A stretch of 64,000 nucleotides of DNA from Pelorhabdus rhamnosifermentans (GCF_018835585.1 NZ_JAHGVE010000012.1:1-64000), one strand, 5' to 3'; positions 1 through 9,516 are shown, counted from the stretch's first letter. A program made the numbers and translations. The notes: generated by a model from the letters alone, not told the origin.

Positions 1-804
1 GGCAAAAAAATTGTGATTTTAGGTTCCGGCGATATTGGTTTGATCATGGCCCGCCGTCTCACCTTAGAAGGGGCCAAAGTCGAAGGCGTGATTGAAATTA
101 TGCCCTTTTCCAATGGACTTACACGAAATGTTGTTCAATGCTTAGAGGACTATGAAATTCCGCTGTATTTGGCGCATACTGTTACAGCCATTCATGGTCA
201 CGACAGAGTTACAGGCATTACTTGTGCAAAAGTGGATGAAAAAATGCAGCCTGTTGCAGGGACAGAATTTGAACTCGATTGTGACTGTCTGCTGCTTTCC
301 GTCGGTCTCATTCCGGAAAATGAGCTGTCCCGCGATCTCGTAACCATCGATAAGGTAACAAATGGCCCTGTTGTAGATCAATACAGACAAACGTCTGTGC
401 CAGGATTTTTTGCGGCAGGAAATGTTGTCCACGTCCATGACCTTGTAGACTTTGTATCTGAAGAAGGCGAAATAGCCGGTAAATCCGCTGCACTTTATGC
501 ACAAAATAAATTAGGTATGACAGAAAAAAACATTGCCGTTATCCCGAGTACAGGCATGCGCACGGCTGTTCCGCAAACAATCAATTGTTCATCAGACAAG
601 GAACCTGTAAAACTATTTATGCGAGTCAGACAACCCGCACGCAAAGTCATTCTAGATGTAAAAAGCGCTGGAAAACTTTTATTGACACGCAAATTGCCGG
701 TGGCCAAACCGGGCGAAATGATTGTCATAACTATTCCCCATGACAACCTTACCACAGCAGGCGATGAAATTATTGTAACATTGAGACAGGAGGCTATCGT
801 ATGA
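1..804 (+). CDS. FAD/NAD(P)-binding oxidoreductase, 5'-truncated by window edge
   Basis: C-terminal part of a pyridine-nucleotide-disulfide-type flavoprotein. The frame is open from base 1, and the first codons read GKKIVILGSGDIGL, a Rossmann GxGxxG dinucleotide fold, so the real start lies upstream. The second signature, PGFFAAGNV near the middle, is the FAD-contacting motif of this class. The gene overlaps the following DUF1667 gene by 4 bases (ATGA). That pairing is known from anaerobic glycerol-3-phosphate dehydrogenase operons of Firmicutes, where the flavoprotein, a GlpA-like dehydrogenase and a DUF1667 protein form one electron-transfer unit. The GlpA partner would lie upstream and is not seen, so the substrate is inferred from family context only. 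Confidence 0.85.
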   Translation, partial: GKKIVILGSGDIGLIMARRLTLEGAKVEGVIEIMPFSNGLTRNVVQCLEDYEIPLYLAHTVTAIHGHDRVTGITCAKVDEKMQPVAGTEFELDCDCLLLSVGLIPENELSRDLVTIDKVTNGPVVDQYRQTSVPGFFAAGNVVHVHDLVDFVSEEGEIAGKSAALYAQNKLGMTEKNIAVIPSTGMRTAVPQTINCSSDKEPVKLFMRVRQPARKVILDVKSAGKLLLTRKLPVAKPGEMIVITIPHDNLTTAGDEIIVTLRQEAIV

Positions 805-1172
805 ACACAAATAAACGACAACTCAATTGTATTGTTTGTCCGCTGGGCTGCGCTGTTAAAGTTTTTTTTGAAAATAACAATATTAAAGAAATCAGCGGTT
901 TTACCTGTTCACGTGGAGAAAAATATGCCCGTGAAGAAATAACTGCACCGAAACGTTCCCTAACAACAACCGTGAAGGTACTAGGCGGAGAATTACCCCT
1001 TCTGCCCGTAATATCAAAAACCACATTACCTAAGGAAAAAATTCTTGCTTGTGCCCGCTATTTAGCAACAATTGCGGTAAAAGCACCTATTACTGAAGGA
1101 AATATTGTTCAACAAAATATTTTAAATTTAGGTGTCGATATTGTAGCAGCACGTGATATCAAAGCTGTGTAA
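801..1172 (+). CDS. DUF1667 domain protein (CxxCPxGC)
   Basis: Small cytoplasmic protein of 123 residues with an N-terminal CIVCPLGC motif at about residues 12-19 and a further Cys in GFTCSRGEKYA, together the hallmark of the DUF1667 family. The cysteines suggest a metal or Fe-S centre, but this is not proved by sequence. It is translationally coupled to the upstream flavoprotein by a 4-base overlap. DUF1667 proteins usually accompany anaerobic glycerol-3-phosphate dehydrogenase-like flavoproteins, so a role as a small electron-transfer or assembly subunit is inferred. A strong terminator follows, so this is the end of the operon. Confidence 0.88.
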   Translation: MNTNKRQLNCIVCPLGCAVKVFFENNNIKEISGFTCSRGEKYAREEITAPKRSLTTTVKVLGGELPLLPVISKTTLPKEKILACARYLATIAVKAPITEGNIVQQNILNLGVDIVAARDIKAV

Positions 1173-1205
1173 AGTGATTAGTGAAAAACCTTTTAAAAAG
1201 TAACA

Positions 1206-1245
1206 AAAAGAAACAATGCGATTTATTTGCATTGTTCTTTTTTGT
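1206..1245. terminator. Bidirectional rho-independent terminator
   Basis: Arms AACAATGC (1212-1219) and GCATTGTT (1229-1236) extend outward into A-rich and T-rich flanks. The T run at 1238-1243 serves the plus-strand DUF1667 operon. The A run on the left serves transcripts arriving from the convergent cyclase gene. Confidence 0.75.
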
Positions 1246-1278
1246 TGCTTCTATTGGTCCACTATATACGACTATTAT

Positions 1279-2399
1279 TTATTGATTGACAATAACCCGA
1301 TTTCTTCCTTGCTGTTTGGCTTGATATAATGCATGATCTGCCCTTGTAAGAAATTCTCTTATAGTGCTATTTTTATAAAGAACCTGCGTTGAAACAATAC
1401 CAATACTGACTGTTACCATTGGGGCTACTGTTGAATATTCATGCTTAATATTCAGTAACATAATGGCACTTCGAATTCTTTCAAGCATCTTTTCTGCTCT
1501 ATATCCATCTGTATTAGATAGTATAACGGCAAACTCTTCGCCACCATAACGAGCACAGAAATCGGTTGAACAACGCATAAGGTGTCGAAGTGTGTTTGTT
1601 AAAGCTTTTAGGCATTCATCACCTTGAACATGTCCATAATATCATTATAATCCTTAAAAAAATCGATATCGATCATGGCCAGTGACAAGGGCTGTCCCGT
1701 ATGCTGTGCACGATCCCATTCCACAATCAAGGTTTTATCAAAGGTTCGACGGTTGGAAATTTGTGTTAAAAAATCAGTAGAAGAAAGCCGCGTTAATTCT
1801 GCGGTCATTCGTTTGTGACATAACTGAGAATAAACATAACACAGATGGCTAATGGAATCAGAAGTGGCTATACGTTGGGGACTGACGAGAACGGTTGTGT
1901 TTTGAGAAAGATAATCACCAAACTTCGTATGCAATGCGCTTCCTTGACACACATAGGCCATACCACCAATAATATAGTCCGCCGCTGCGACTTTATCGGC
2001 AACTTGCTCATAACTTAATTCATCATAAGGTACAACTTCACAATGACAGTTATTTAATAAGTTGTACTTTTTCAAGCGATCCGTTAATGCAATAGTTCCA
2101 GACGTACTATTATTGAATAGGACGACATAACTATTAGCTGGAATCTCATGGAGAGCAAGAAAATATTCCGTGGGAGGTACGAGGGTCAAAGCAACTACCT
2201 TCTCCTTGCCAAAAGCACTTTCTATTTCCTGCTTACGATTAATCAAGCAAATATATAAATCGGCATTGGCCATTTCATGATAATTATTTATCGTTGCTGT
2301 AATAATTTCTATATTATCACTCACAGTCTTAACAACAACGTTTTTAATTTCTTCAATGTTCGCAATATTAGCACCGATAATAGCCAATTTTATTGCCAT
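1279..2399 (-). pseudogene. Diguanylate cyclase (GGDEF) gene with a frameshift
   Basis: The first part (start 2399, GGGAGG ribosome site) encodes about 190 residues of an unrecognised sensor-like domain and then the start of a GGDEF domain (LTRLSSTDFLTQISNRRTF, then DIDFFKDYND). It then runs into a stop near 1608. In another frame, from about 1635 downward, the domain resumes as GHVQGDE and continues through RYGGEEF and the C-terminal GRNRV to the stop at 1279. Between the GAT codon (1641-1643) and the GGA codon only five bases (1636-1640) are present where six are expected, so a one-base deletion explains the break. The region before GGEEF has CSTD in place of the RxxD inhibitory site. It would make c-di-GMP if intact. 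A sequencing error cannot be excluded. Confidence 0.85.
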
Positions 2400-2552
2400 A
2401 CCGTGTATCCTCCCATTTAGAGAACTAAGAATAATAGTATTATCATTTTATAAAGAATCTTCGCTATTTTTCCATTATATAGTTATTACCTCTGTAGAGG
2501 CTAAAATCCTCTTTTACATCATAAAACTACGACTATCAATGAGCTCTAGCTA

Positions 2553-2597
2553 TAAAAAAGCTAGGTCACATCCGTTGTACAAGATGCGAACTAGCTT
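2553..2597 (-). terminator. Terminator downstream of mmdA
   Basis: On the minus strand AAGCTAG pairs with CTAGCTT, followed after one mismatch by TCGCATC pairing with GATGTGA around a ten-base loop. The 3' arm runs into TTTTTT. It lies about 40 bases past the mmdA stop codon. Confidence 0.8.
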
Positions 2598-2633
2598 CTC
2601 CGTTTTCAACTGCTATTTTGACACAATGATGTC

Positions 2634-4160
2634 TTACAATGGTATCGAACCATGTTTTTTATGTGGTCTTTGTTCGATTTTCGTCGTCAACATGTTCAGC
2701 GCTTCAATAATTTTAAGCCGCGTTTCTTTGGGTTCGATAATTTGATCGACATAGCCACGTTCGGCTGCTTTATAAGGAGTAGCAAACTCTTTAACATATT
2801 GAGCCGTTTTTTCTTCAAGATCAGTAGCACCACGGAAGATGATATTTGCCGCACCAGCTGGCCCCATAACAGCAATTTCAGCAACAGGCCAAGCAAAAAC
2901 CATATCCGCACCAAGATGCTTGGAACACATACCAATATAAGCGCCTCCATAGGCTTTGCGTGTAATCACTGTTACTTTTGGAACAGTTGCTTCGGAATAG
3001 GCAAAAAGAAGCTTTGCACCATGACGAATAATACCACCATGTTCTTGTGCCAGTCCTGGCAAAAAGCCGGGAACATCGACAAGATTGACTAATGGAATAT
3101 TGAAAGAATCACAAAAACGAATAAAGCGAGCACTTTTATCTGAAGCATTAATATCCAGGCAACCTGCCATAAAAGTTGGTTGATTGGCAATAATACCAAC
3201 AGTTTGACCATTCATGCGGGCAAAACAGGTAATAATATTTTTAGCAAAGTAGGGTTGAATTTCGTAATACTCACCCTTATCAACAATTTTTTCAATCACT
3301 GTTTTCATATCATAAGGAATGTGGGGATCATCGGCAATCATTGTAGTTAGCTCATCGTCCGTTCGAGTCGGACTATCATCTGTACTATAAAGAGGCGGAT
3401 GCTCTTGATTATTGCTGGGAAGAAAGCTTAGCAAATAACGAATTTGTTCCATGCATTCTTCGTCATTTGACGTTATAAAATGCGCAACACCTGATTTTTC
3501 ATTATGAGTCATAGCACCGCCTAGCGTCTCTGCATCCACTGTTTCTTGCGTGACAGTTTTAATAACTTGTGGACCTGTAATAAACATCTTGCTTGTTTGA
3601 TCAACCATAAAAATAAAATCCGTAATGGCTGGCGAATATACTGCCCCGCCTGCACAGGGTCCCATAATTACAGAAATCTGTGGAATCACACCAGAAGCCA
3701 GGGTATTTTGAAAGAAAATTTGTCCATAGCCAGCCAAAGCATCTACGCCTTCTTGAATACGAGCACCACCTGAATCATTCATACCAATAATAGGAGCACC
3801 CATTCGCATCGCCATTTTTTGCACTTTAACAATCTTCGCGGCATGCATTTCACCAAGAGAACCACCTGTAACAGTAAAATCCTGAGCAAAAACAAAAACA
3901 AGCCGCCCATTAACATAGCCATAACCTGTTGTTACGCCTTCACCAGGATTTTCCTTTGTTTCCATGCCAAAATTTGTACAACGATGTCTTACAAATGGAT
4001 CTATTTCAACAAAAGTATTTGGATCAAGTAATTTTCCGATTCTTTCGCGCGAAGTTAATTTACCACTGGCATGCTGCTTGGCAATCCGTTTTTCTCCACC
4101 ACCCAATTGAATAACTTCTTGTCGTTTTTTTAAATCAGCGATTTGATCTTGAACAGACAT
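2634..4160 (-). CDS. mmdA: Acyl-CoA carboxyltransferase / methylmalonyl-CoA decarboxylase alpha subunit
   Basis: A 508-residue biotin-dependent carboxyltransferase subunit of the MmdA/PccB family. The N-terminal half carries the acyl-CoA site (NDSGGARIQEG, then GPCAGGAVYSPA). The C-terminal half carries the carboxybiotin site (DVPGFLPGLAQEHGG, then RKAYGGAYIGM). The length is normal for the family. In Negativicutes such proteins move CO2 between (S)-methylmalonyl-CoA and biotin, either in the Na+-pumping decarboxylase or in a transcarboxylase. No biotin carrier (mmdC), membrane subunit (mmdB) or epimerase lies next to it, so it is a stand-alone copy and propionyl-CoA carboxylase beta is an equal alternative. 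The start at 4160 follows a GGGAGGG ribosome site. It has its own terminator. Confidence 0.85.
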   Translation of the reverse strand: MSVQDQIADLKKRQEVIQLGGGEKRIAKQHASGKLTSRERIGKLLDPNTFVEIDPFVRHRCTNFGMETKENPGEGVTTGYGYVNGRLVFVFAQDFTVTGGSLGEMHAAKIVKVQKMAMRMGAPIIGMNDSGGARIQEGVDALAGYGQIFFQNTLASGVIPQISVIMGPCAGGAVYSPAITDFIFMVDQTSKMFITGPQVIKTVTQETVDAETLGGAMTHNEKSGVAHFITSNDEECMEQIRYLLSFLPSNNQEHPPLYSTDDSPTRTDDELTTMIADDPHIPYDMKTVIEKIVDKGEYYEIQPYFAKNIITCFARMNGQTVGIIANQPTFMAGCLDINASDKSARFIRFCDSFNIPLVNLVDVPGFLPGLAQEHGGIIRHGAKLLFAYSEATVPKVTVITRKAYGGAYIGMCSKHLGADMVFAWPVAEIAVMGPAGAANIIFRGATDLEEKTAQYVKEFATPYKAAERGYVDQIIEPKETRLKIIEALNMLTTKIEQRPHKKHGSIPL

Positions 4161-4211
4161 AAAATCCCTCCCGAAATTAGAAAAATAATAACTAGAAATA
4201 ATACCAATAAG

Positions 4212-4226
4212 TAATATCTGATATTA
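4212..4226. promoter_or_regulatory. Odd palindrome upstream of mmdA
   Basis: TAATATC-T-GATATTA, a perfect 7+1+7 inverted repeat about 55 bases upstream of the mmdA start. It could be an operator. Its AT richness means chance cannot be ruled out. Confidence 0.3.
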
Positions 4227-4298
4227 TTACCTAGTATTAATTTTTATAATTTCATTATAGACTTCATAATATAGTCTGTCAATAAAAGGAATCTTTCA

Positions 4299-4964
4299 CT
4301 AGTGGATACGAACCGATACAACACCCTCAATATTCATGAGTTCCGAGATGATTTTATCGATATTCATATGAGGCGGCACAGATAAATCAACCACTATATG
4401 CAATTGTTTCAGCTTCACATTTTCAGCTTCAATTCGAATATCATGAATACTAATGCCACCTTCGCCAATACAAGAACCAATTCTACCAATCTGCCCCGGT
4501 TTATCAGTTGTTATCACGAGTAATTCTGTATCACAAACATCACCTACAATACGAGCGTCTACCTTTGATAAGATAGTCAATGTAAGAAAAACAATAATCG
4601 TCGTTGTAATAGCACCAACAAAGCTGCCACTACCGACAGCCAAGCCGACTCCTGCTACCACCCATAAACTAGCAGCCGTTGTTAAGCCTGTGATCGACCC
4701 TTTATGGGTAATAATACTACCTGCACCAAGAAAACCAATGCCGCTCACCACTTGAGCAGCTAGCCGTGCCGGATCAGCATTCGTCAATCCCTGGACACTA
4801 CTATATAAATTGATAGATAAGGTCATAATTAAACAGGAACCAATACAAACAAGGATATGCGTGCGCAGTCCAGCTGACTTATTGCGTGCTTGACGTTCAT
4901 AACCAATAACACCGCCGAGAACAAATGCGATAAGTAGCCTGCATACAATTACTTCGTCTGTCAT
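4299..4964 (-). CDS. mgtC: MgtC/SapB family membrane protein with ACT-like tail
   Basis: A 221-residue protein with four to five hydrophobic segments in its first 140 residues. Family signatures are GGVIGYERQ near residue 20, GLRTHILVCIGS near 35 and GIGFLGAGSI near 95. The C-terminal 75 residues form a soluble ACT-like fold (TDKPGQIGRIGSCIGEGGISI). MgtC proteins are inner-membrane proteins linked to Mg2+ limitation, phosphate balance and, in pathogens, control of F-type ATPase; the chemical role is unsettled. A phosphate regulator (phoU) lies just upstream on the same strand, and mgtC-phoU proximity fits a role in phosphate or Mg2+ homeostasis. The start at 4964 follows an AAAGGA ribosome site. 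Confidence 0.88.
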   Translation of the reverse strand: MTDEVIVCRLLIAFVLGGVIGYERQARNKSAGLRTHILVCIGSCLIMTLSINLYSSVQGLTNADPARLAAQVVSGIGFLGAGSIITHKGSITGLTTAASLWVVAGVGLAVGSGSFVGAITTTIIVFLTLTILSKVDARIVGDVCDTELLVITTDKPGQIGRIGSCIGEGGISIHDIRIEAENVKLKQLHIVVDLSVPPHMNIDKIISELMNIEGVVSVRIH

Positions 4965-5095
4965 TCTGAATCATTCCTTTGGAAACTATTTTCATTTTAT
5001 TCGTGCTACCATTTTCATAAAAATTATACTTTCCCGCTTCCGCTGTAGTACCTTTATCAGAACGCCCAGTCAGTGGAATTTTTTCTTAGACACTT

Positions 5096-5767
5096 CTAGA
5101 GCGTTTTATTTGTTTTACAAAACCGAGTTCCTCTTACAATATAGTAGACCAATTCCGCCACATTAGCTGATCGATCTGCTACACGTTCCACATAACGTAC
5201 TACCACATGAAGGTCAAGAACAACCTCTTGAATCCAAGGATTTAAGGAAGCAACACAAAGAAGGCTTCGAAATAAATCATGTGTTTTCTTATCTACTAAA
5301 TCATCCTGAGCATGAAGTCTGTCCGCTGCATCGTCATCACCATGTTCATAAGCAACTAAGGCATTTTCCAGCATTGTAACCGCTTCTTGAACCATATGCG
5401 TTATAGACTGAACTTGTGATCTTAATGCTGTCATGTCTTGCTGTGAAAACTCTTTTTGTACCCTTTTGGCAATTTGATTTGCATAATCACAGCTTCGTTC
5501 GATTTCAATGGCAATTTTTAAACTGCCAACTAAAAACCGCAAACTTTCTTCATCAGGTTGCTTGCTCAAAGCAGAGATACATTGCTCATCAATGCTTTGA
5601 TAATATGCATCCACTTCTTTTTCAATATCTCGAACCTTCGCTGCTGTTAAGGTATTATTCGTCACCAAGGCGGATATAGACAATTTTACGGCTACGACTG
5701 CCTTTTCGCCCATTTCAAGCATCGCCTGCTTGATTCGTAATAATTCATCTCTTTCAGCAATTTTCAT
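5096..5767 (-). CDS. phoU: PhoU-family phosphate signalling regulator
   Basis: About 223 residues, all-helical, with two tandem PhoU repeats. The first begins KIAERDELLRIKQAMLEMG and contains the metal-contact-type segment EIERSCDYANQIA. The second contains the matching RYVERVADRSANVAE. PhoU links the Pst transporter to the PhoR sensor kinase and represses phosphate uptake. No pst or phoR gene is adjacent, so this is a detached copy. The frame is open 22 codons further upstream, but the ATG at 5767, nine bases after an AGGG ribosome site, gives the normal PhoU N-terminus. It is probably cotranscribed with or close to mgtC downstream. Confidence 0.88.
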   Translation of the reverse strand: MKIAERDELLRIKQAMLEMGEKAVVAVKLSISALVTNNTLTAAKVRDIEKEVDAYYQSIDEQCISALSKQPDEESLRFLVGSLKIAIEIERSCDYANQIAKRVQKEFSQQDMTALRSQVQSITHMVQEAVTMLENALVAYEHGDDDAADRLHAQDDLVDKKTHDLFRSLLCVASLNPWIQEVVLDLHVVVRYVERVADRSANVAELVYYIVRGTRFCKTNKTL

Positions 5768-5980
5768 AACATCCATCCCTAAAACCATTATTCCGCATCT
5801 TATGTAAAATCCATGTAAAATTTTTGTTAACATTTTCTTTTATTGTAGCACATGAGTGAAAACTTCTTCAATGTTTATTCCATAAAATGTAATATTGTTC
5901 ATATTTTAATACCTTATATAAACATCATGAGGTCTTAGTAAATAGTTGTTAATACTTTCCTAGAAACTATTTTTTGGCAT

Positions 5981-6042
5981 ACAAAAAACTTCCTTACCAA
6001 CTTGATCCGTTTAAGGTCATTCATATCAGTAGGGAAGTTTTC
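5981..6042 (-). terminator. Terminator downstream of the DUF5107 gene
   Basis: On the minus strand AAAACTTCC pairs with GGAAGTTTT (nine pairs) with three more pairs inside after a mismatch. The 3' arm runs into a T run. It lies about 40 bases past the stop at 6084. Confidence 0.7.
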
Positions 6043-6083
6043 TATTATGTTCGAGAAGTTGAAACAACTAGTTTAGTTCAATT

Positions 6084-9000
6084 TTAGAACAACCATTCTT
6101 GCTTCAACGACAAGTGAGCCACAGCCCCCTGATGATTTACATCCATTTCCAGCACTTTTAGCAATTCCTCCTTCCCGTTATCCAAGCGACCCATTCCTAA
6201 ATAACCCAAGCCCATAAGGTAACGGCAATGAATTTTATTTTGCCGATTAAGGTCCTCATCAAAGATCAAAAAGTCGGGCAAAGATACCGCGAAATAATCA
6301 ATTGTTACATTTTCAAACAAATGTTTTTCACCATAAGCAATCAATTTATTGAATCTCCTGTTGGCTTGATCATGCCGACCCAATTTTTTTAGCGCAAGAC
6401 CTTGATAAAAAATCGTTTCCGGCGGCTGATCATTATAAAATAGGACACTCGCCGGTTCATTCATGCCAATTGTTGCTTTTAATAAATACTCTGTTGATCG
6501 CTCCCGCTCACCGCTACCTTCATAAGCACAACCTAAATAAAAATAAATATCGTTTTCCTGGGCCCCCGCCAGTTTACCTTCGCCTAAGTTATCCGTGTAA
6601 ACCAAAGCTTGCCGTAGCTGATGTATAGCTGCCTTATATTGTTTATTTTCCAGATACTGCTTCGCTATTTCCACATGAGAATAAACATATTGCTTAATAA
6701 CCTTCCCCTCTCCCCCTTCCCAAGGATGGAAGATTCTTGCTGCCAACAGGTTTTGAGCTTTTTCAAATTGACCGGATAAATTCATGAGCGTAACATATTC
6801 AATATACAAATCGTCTCTTTTCATTACTAACGCCATATTTTCAGTAAAAAACGCAAGTCTTTTGCTACATGGTACATTTAATCTTTTATAGAGCTGATCT
6901 AATTCCAGAAATATTCTTGCATCCTCAGGGGTTAATTCAAAAGATTTCTCCAAAAATTGTTTTGCTTTATCAGCATCATGCTTTTTATTATAATATGCCA
7001 GAGCAAGATTCCGATAAGGAATCGAAAAAGAATCATTAAATACCACCGCTTGTTCCCAACATTCAATAGCTTGATCATGCTGTTTTTTATCGTACCATAG
7101 ATTACCAAGGTAATAATTCACTTTGGCATCGATAGGATTTAGCTCTCGAGCCTTTTGCAAAACAAGTAAATCATCAATACTATTAGGAAAGCAATAATCC
7201 GGATTTGCATTCATTCCTAAATTGCAGTAGTCTAATGCTCTTTCGGCATTCCCCATTTTTGAATGGTAGTATGCAAGATAATAATAAACCATTGGATAAC
7301 GATTCTCAAAGCTTGTAACATAAAGCAAAAAACTTGACAGCACATCTGATGCATCATCAAAAAAACCTGCTGATGCATAATCCCATGACAATGCAATATA
7401 ATTTCGCGGATCATCCCTCATGATTTTTCTCAGATCACTTGAGAGGTCAGCCGCTTTTCCTTTTAGTCCCTGATCTATCGCAAGCCTATATAATTCATTA
7501 CGAGCGCCAAAGTCTAGAATATCAATAATTATTGTTTCATTCGATATTTGCCCTGCCGCCTCATAATTCTTTAACTTTCTTAAAATGATAGTTTTAAGCA
7601 GTCTTGCTTTACAGTTATGGTAATTTCGTACTATCGATTGATCGATATGCTCTAGAGCCAGATCATACTCCTTATTTATACAGTCGATTTGTGACAGAGC
7701 ATAATATCCGCTATCTTGCCATGCCGAACTCCATACTGCCTTATAAAAAACATCATAGGCTTTGGAAAACTCACCCTGATATTGTAAAGATAACCCTAAA
7801 TTATAGTAAGGTTCACTGTCATAAAAATTTGAATTATGCCTAGTGGCGGACTTAATTGCCCGCTGAAAATATGTTTCACTTGCTTTAAACTGTCCTCTTC
7901 TAAACAGTAAGGCTCCATAGGCGTTATTAATTCTAATATCGTCAGCATCCCGTGACAAACCTTCGAGATAATAAGAATCAGGTTCATAATTAGCATGGCG
8001 ATACTGTTCCAAATGAAGCCCAGCAAGATATAAAGCCTCGTTATTTTTTAGTTCCTTCGGATCCCCAGCAATAGCTTTAGCAGGCTCAGGCACCATTTGA
8101 ACTCTTTCCTCTTTGGGTTGATAAGAAATCAATTCGCGGCCATCTTCAGTTACCACTGTTAATAATAATCTGTGTTCTTTTTCATTCTCTGCCAGAGCTA
8201 CTTTTGTAATATAGGTATTTTCAGGTGATAAGTTGGTCTGATATTTCAAATAAACGCTTTCCTCACTTTTTAAGGTGATGACAGCATGATCATACACGCC
8301 TGTGGCATATACACCGACATAGGCTGTTCCATCTTTCACTTCCAAGCTGACACTTGCTTTTATCGTAGCATTTTTCACTATACCGATACCTTTATATGGC
8401 ATAAAATACTGTGTAAAACGCTTCTCTTCGTAAGGCCTAATCCAGGTAAAATCAGGCTGATTATCCGTAAATACTCCCGTCATCAGCTCAATATATGGAC
8501 CGTCTTCATCAGTCAAGTTTTTGTCCCACGCCTTGCCGAAGTCACCGCAGCCCCATGTCCATTGTTTTTTGCCAGGTGAAATGTGATGATTCGCAACATG
8601 AAGAATACCAGCCTTTACTGAATGATCATAGCCACCAATAAAATCGTAGTCGGAATGCTGAGCCATATAAGAAGTCGGCACGGGAATATTTTTGTAGCGA
8701 GAGATATCTACCCCTGCCGAATAATCCATTTTGTAATAAACACCAGTAGCAATAGGAAATTTGGAAACAGCTCTCTTCCCATGATCAAAAACGGCATAAA
8801 CATCTGGCGGAAAAATGGATTGGGTATAATCATTCGCTGCAACTGCAGGATTCGCCCACCACAAGAAGGTCTGAGGTTGGACAGTTCTGTTATAAAGCTG
8901 CCCAGTTACCGCTAAGTATGCCTTGTCCGGATATAATGTAAAACCAGCCATGCCTTTGGTTCCGCACATTCGATCAATCTCGCTCACCCATAGGGTTTTA

Positions 9001-9434
9001 CTGCCGTCTTGATTATCATTTAATATATATTCCACCGGACCAAAAGTATTAGGTCTATGGTGCTGAGGCCAATTAAATTCAATTCCACCTGAAATCCACG
9101 GACCAGCCAAACCAACCAAGGCAGGTTTAATCACTTTGTTATAGTAAACAAAATCATAGTTATTTGTTTTATCCAAGGCTCGTTGTATTCTGCCGCCCAG
9201 TTCCGGTAATATCATTATTTTTAAATAACTGTTTTCTAAAAATACGGCTTTATATTTTTGATTAACCTTTTCATCATAAATTTTATCTATTACCGGATAA
9301 GGATACACCTTGCCTGAGCTTCCCTGGTAAACCCGTTTTTCAAGGAACATAGGGTTTTTATCGGGCTTACCTACAGGATAGGTAGGAATTTCAATTTCCT
9401 CTTCCCATATCTTTACACCTAAATTTGGCACCAT
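6084..9434 (-). CDS. DUF5107 domain protein with C-terminal TPR array
   Basis: A 1116-residue cytoplasmic protein without signal peptide. Roughly residues 1-330 match the DUF5107 family, with motifs GGRIQRALDKTNNYDF, GGIEFNWPQHHRP and WWANPAVAAND. This is a beta-rich domain that resembles aldose-1-epimerase-like sugar-binding folds, with His/Trp-rich loops. From about residue 500 there are repeated 34-residue tetratricopeptide helices, for example EPYYNLGLSLQYQGEFSKAY. The family usually sits in carbohydrate-utilisation loci and its reaction is not established. Here it is divergent from an AraC regulator and at the edge of a galactose/arabinose-type sugar island, so a role in sugar recognition or conversion is inferred. 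The start at 9434 follows a GAGGGGG ribosome site. Confidence 0.85.
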   Translation of the reverse strand: MVPNLGVKIWEEEIEIPTYPVGKPDKNPMFLEKRVYQGSSGKVYPYPVIDKIYDEKVNQKYKAVFLENSYLKIMILPELGGRIQRALDKTNNYDFVYYNKVIKPALVGLAGPWISGGIEFNWPQHHRPNTFGPVEYILNDNQDGSKTLWVSEIDRMCGTKGMAGFTLYPDKAYLAVTGQLYNRTVQPQTFLWWANPAVAANDYTQSIFPPDVYAVFDHGKRAVSKFPIATGVYYKMDYSAGVDISRYKNIPVPTSYMAQHSDYDFIGGYDHSVKAGILHVANHHISPGKKQWTWGCGDFGKAWDKNLTDEDGPYIELMTGVFTDNQPDFTWIRPYEEKRFTQYFMPYKGIGIVKNATIKASVSLEVKDGTAYVGVYATGVYDHAVITLKSEESVYLKYQTNLSPENTYITKVALAENEKEHRLLLTVVTEDGRELISYQPKEERVQMVPEPAKAIAGDPKELKNNEALYLAGLHLEQYRHANYEPDSYYLEGLSRDADDIRINNAYGALLFRRGQFKASETYFQRAIKSATRHNSNFYDSEPYYNLGLSLQYQGEFSKAYDVFYKAVWSSAWQDSGYYALSQIDCINKEYDLALEHIDQSIVRNYHNCKARLLKTIILRKLKNYEAAGQISNETIIIDILDFGARNELYRLAIDQGLKGKAADLSSDLRKIMRDDPRNYIALSWDYASAGFFDDASDVLSSFLLYVTSFENRYPMVYYYLAYYHSKMGNAERALDYCNLGMNANPDYCFPNSIDDLLVLQKARELNPIDAKVNYYLGNLWYDKKQHDQAIECWEQAVVFNDSFSIPYRNLALAYYNKKHDADKAKQFLEKSFELTPEDARIFLELDQLYKRLNVPCSKRLAFFTENMALVMKRDDLYIEYVTLMNLSGQFEKAQNLLAARIFHPWEGGEGKVIKQYVYSHVEIAKQYLENKQYKAAIHQLRQALVYTDNLGEGKLAGAQENDIYFYLGCAYEGSGERERSTEYLLKATIGMNEPASVLFYNDQPPETIFYQGLALKKLGRHDQANRRFNKLIAYGEKHLFENVTIDYFAVSLPDFLIFDEDLNRQNKIHCRYLMGLGYLGMGRLDNGKEELLKVLEMDVNHQGAVAHLSLKQEWLF

Positions 9435-9481
9435 TTTTATCCGTCCCCCTCAGTTTAAAATATTGCTCTAAATTCATTTTC

Positions 9482-9516
9482 ATTATATAAGTAAAATTAG
9501 TGCATTACATTACTAA
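9482..9516. promoter_or_regulatory. Divergent promoter region with AGTAAA-type operator
   Basis: The 159-base gap between the DUF5107 gene (-) and the AraC gene (+) has AGTAAA at 9490-9495 (plus strand) and AGTAAT at 9510-9515 (minus strand), with inverted TTAGT/ACTAA arms at 9497-9516. A perfect minus-strand -10 box, TATAAT (plus 9482-9487), follows at an appropriate distance from a weak -35. The same AGTAAA core stands in front of galK and the ABC transporter. It is the likely binding region of the AraC regulator. Confidence 0.45.

Noticed and set aside
2356-2745. Plus-strand reading frame of 129 codons across the cyclase/mmdA gap
   Set aside because: It overlaps the ends of two minus-strand genes and the mmdA terminator, and shows no family motif.
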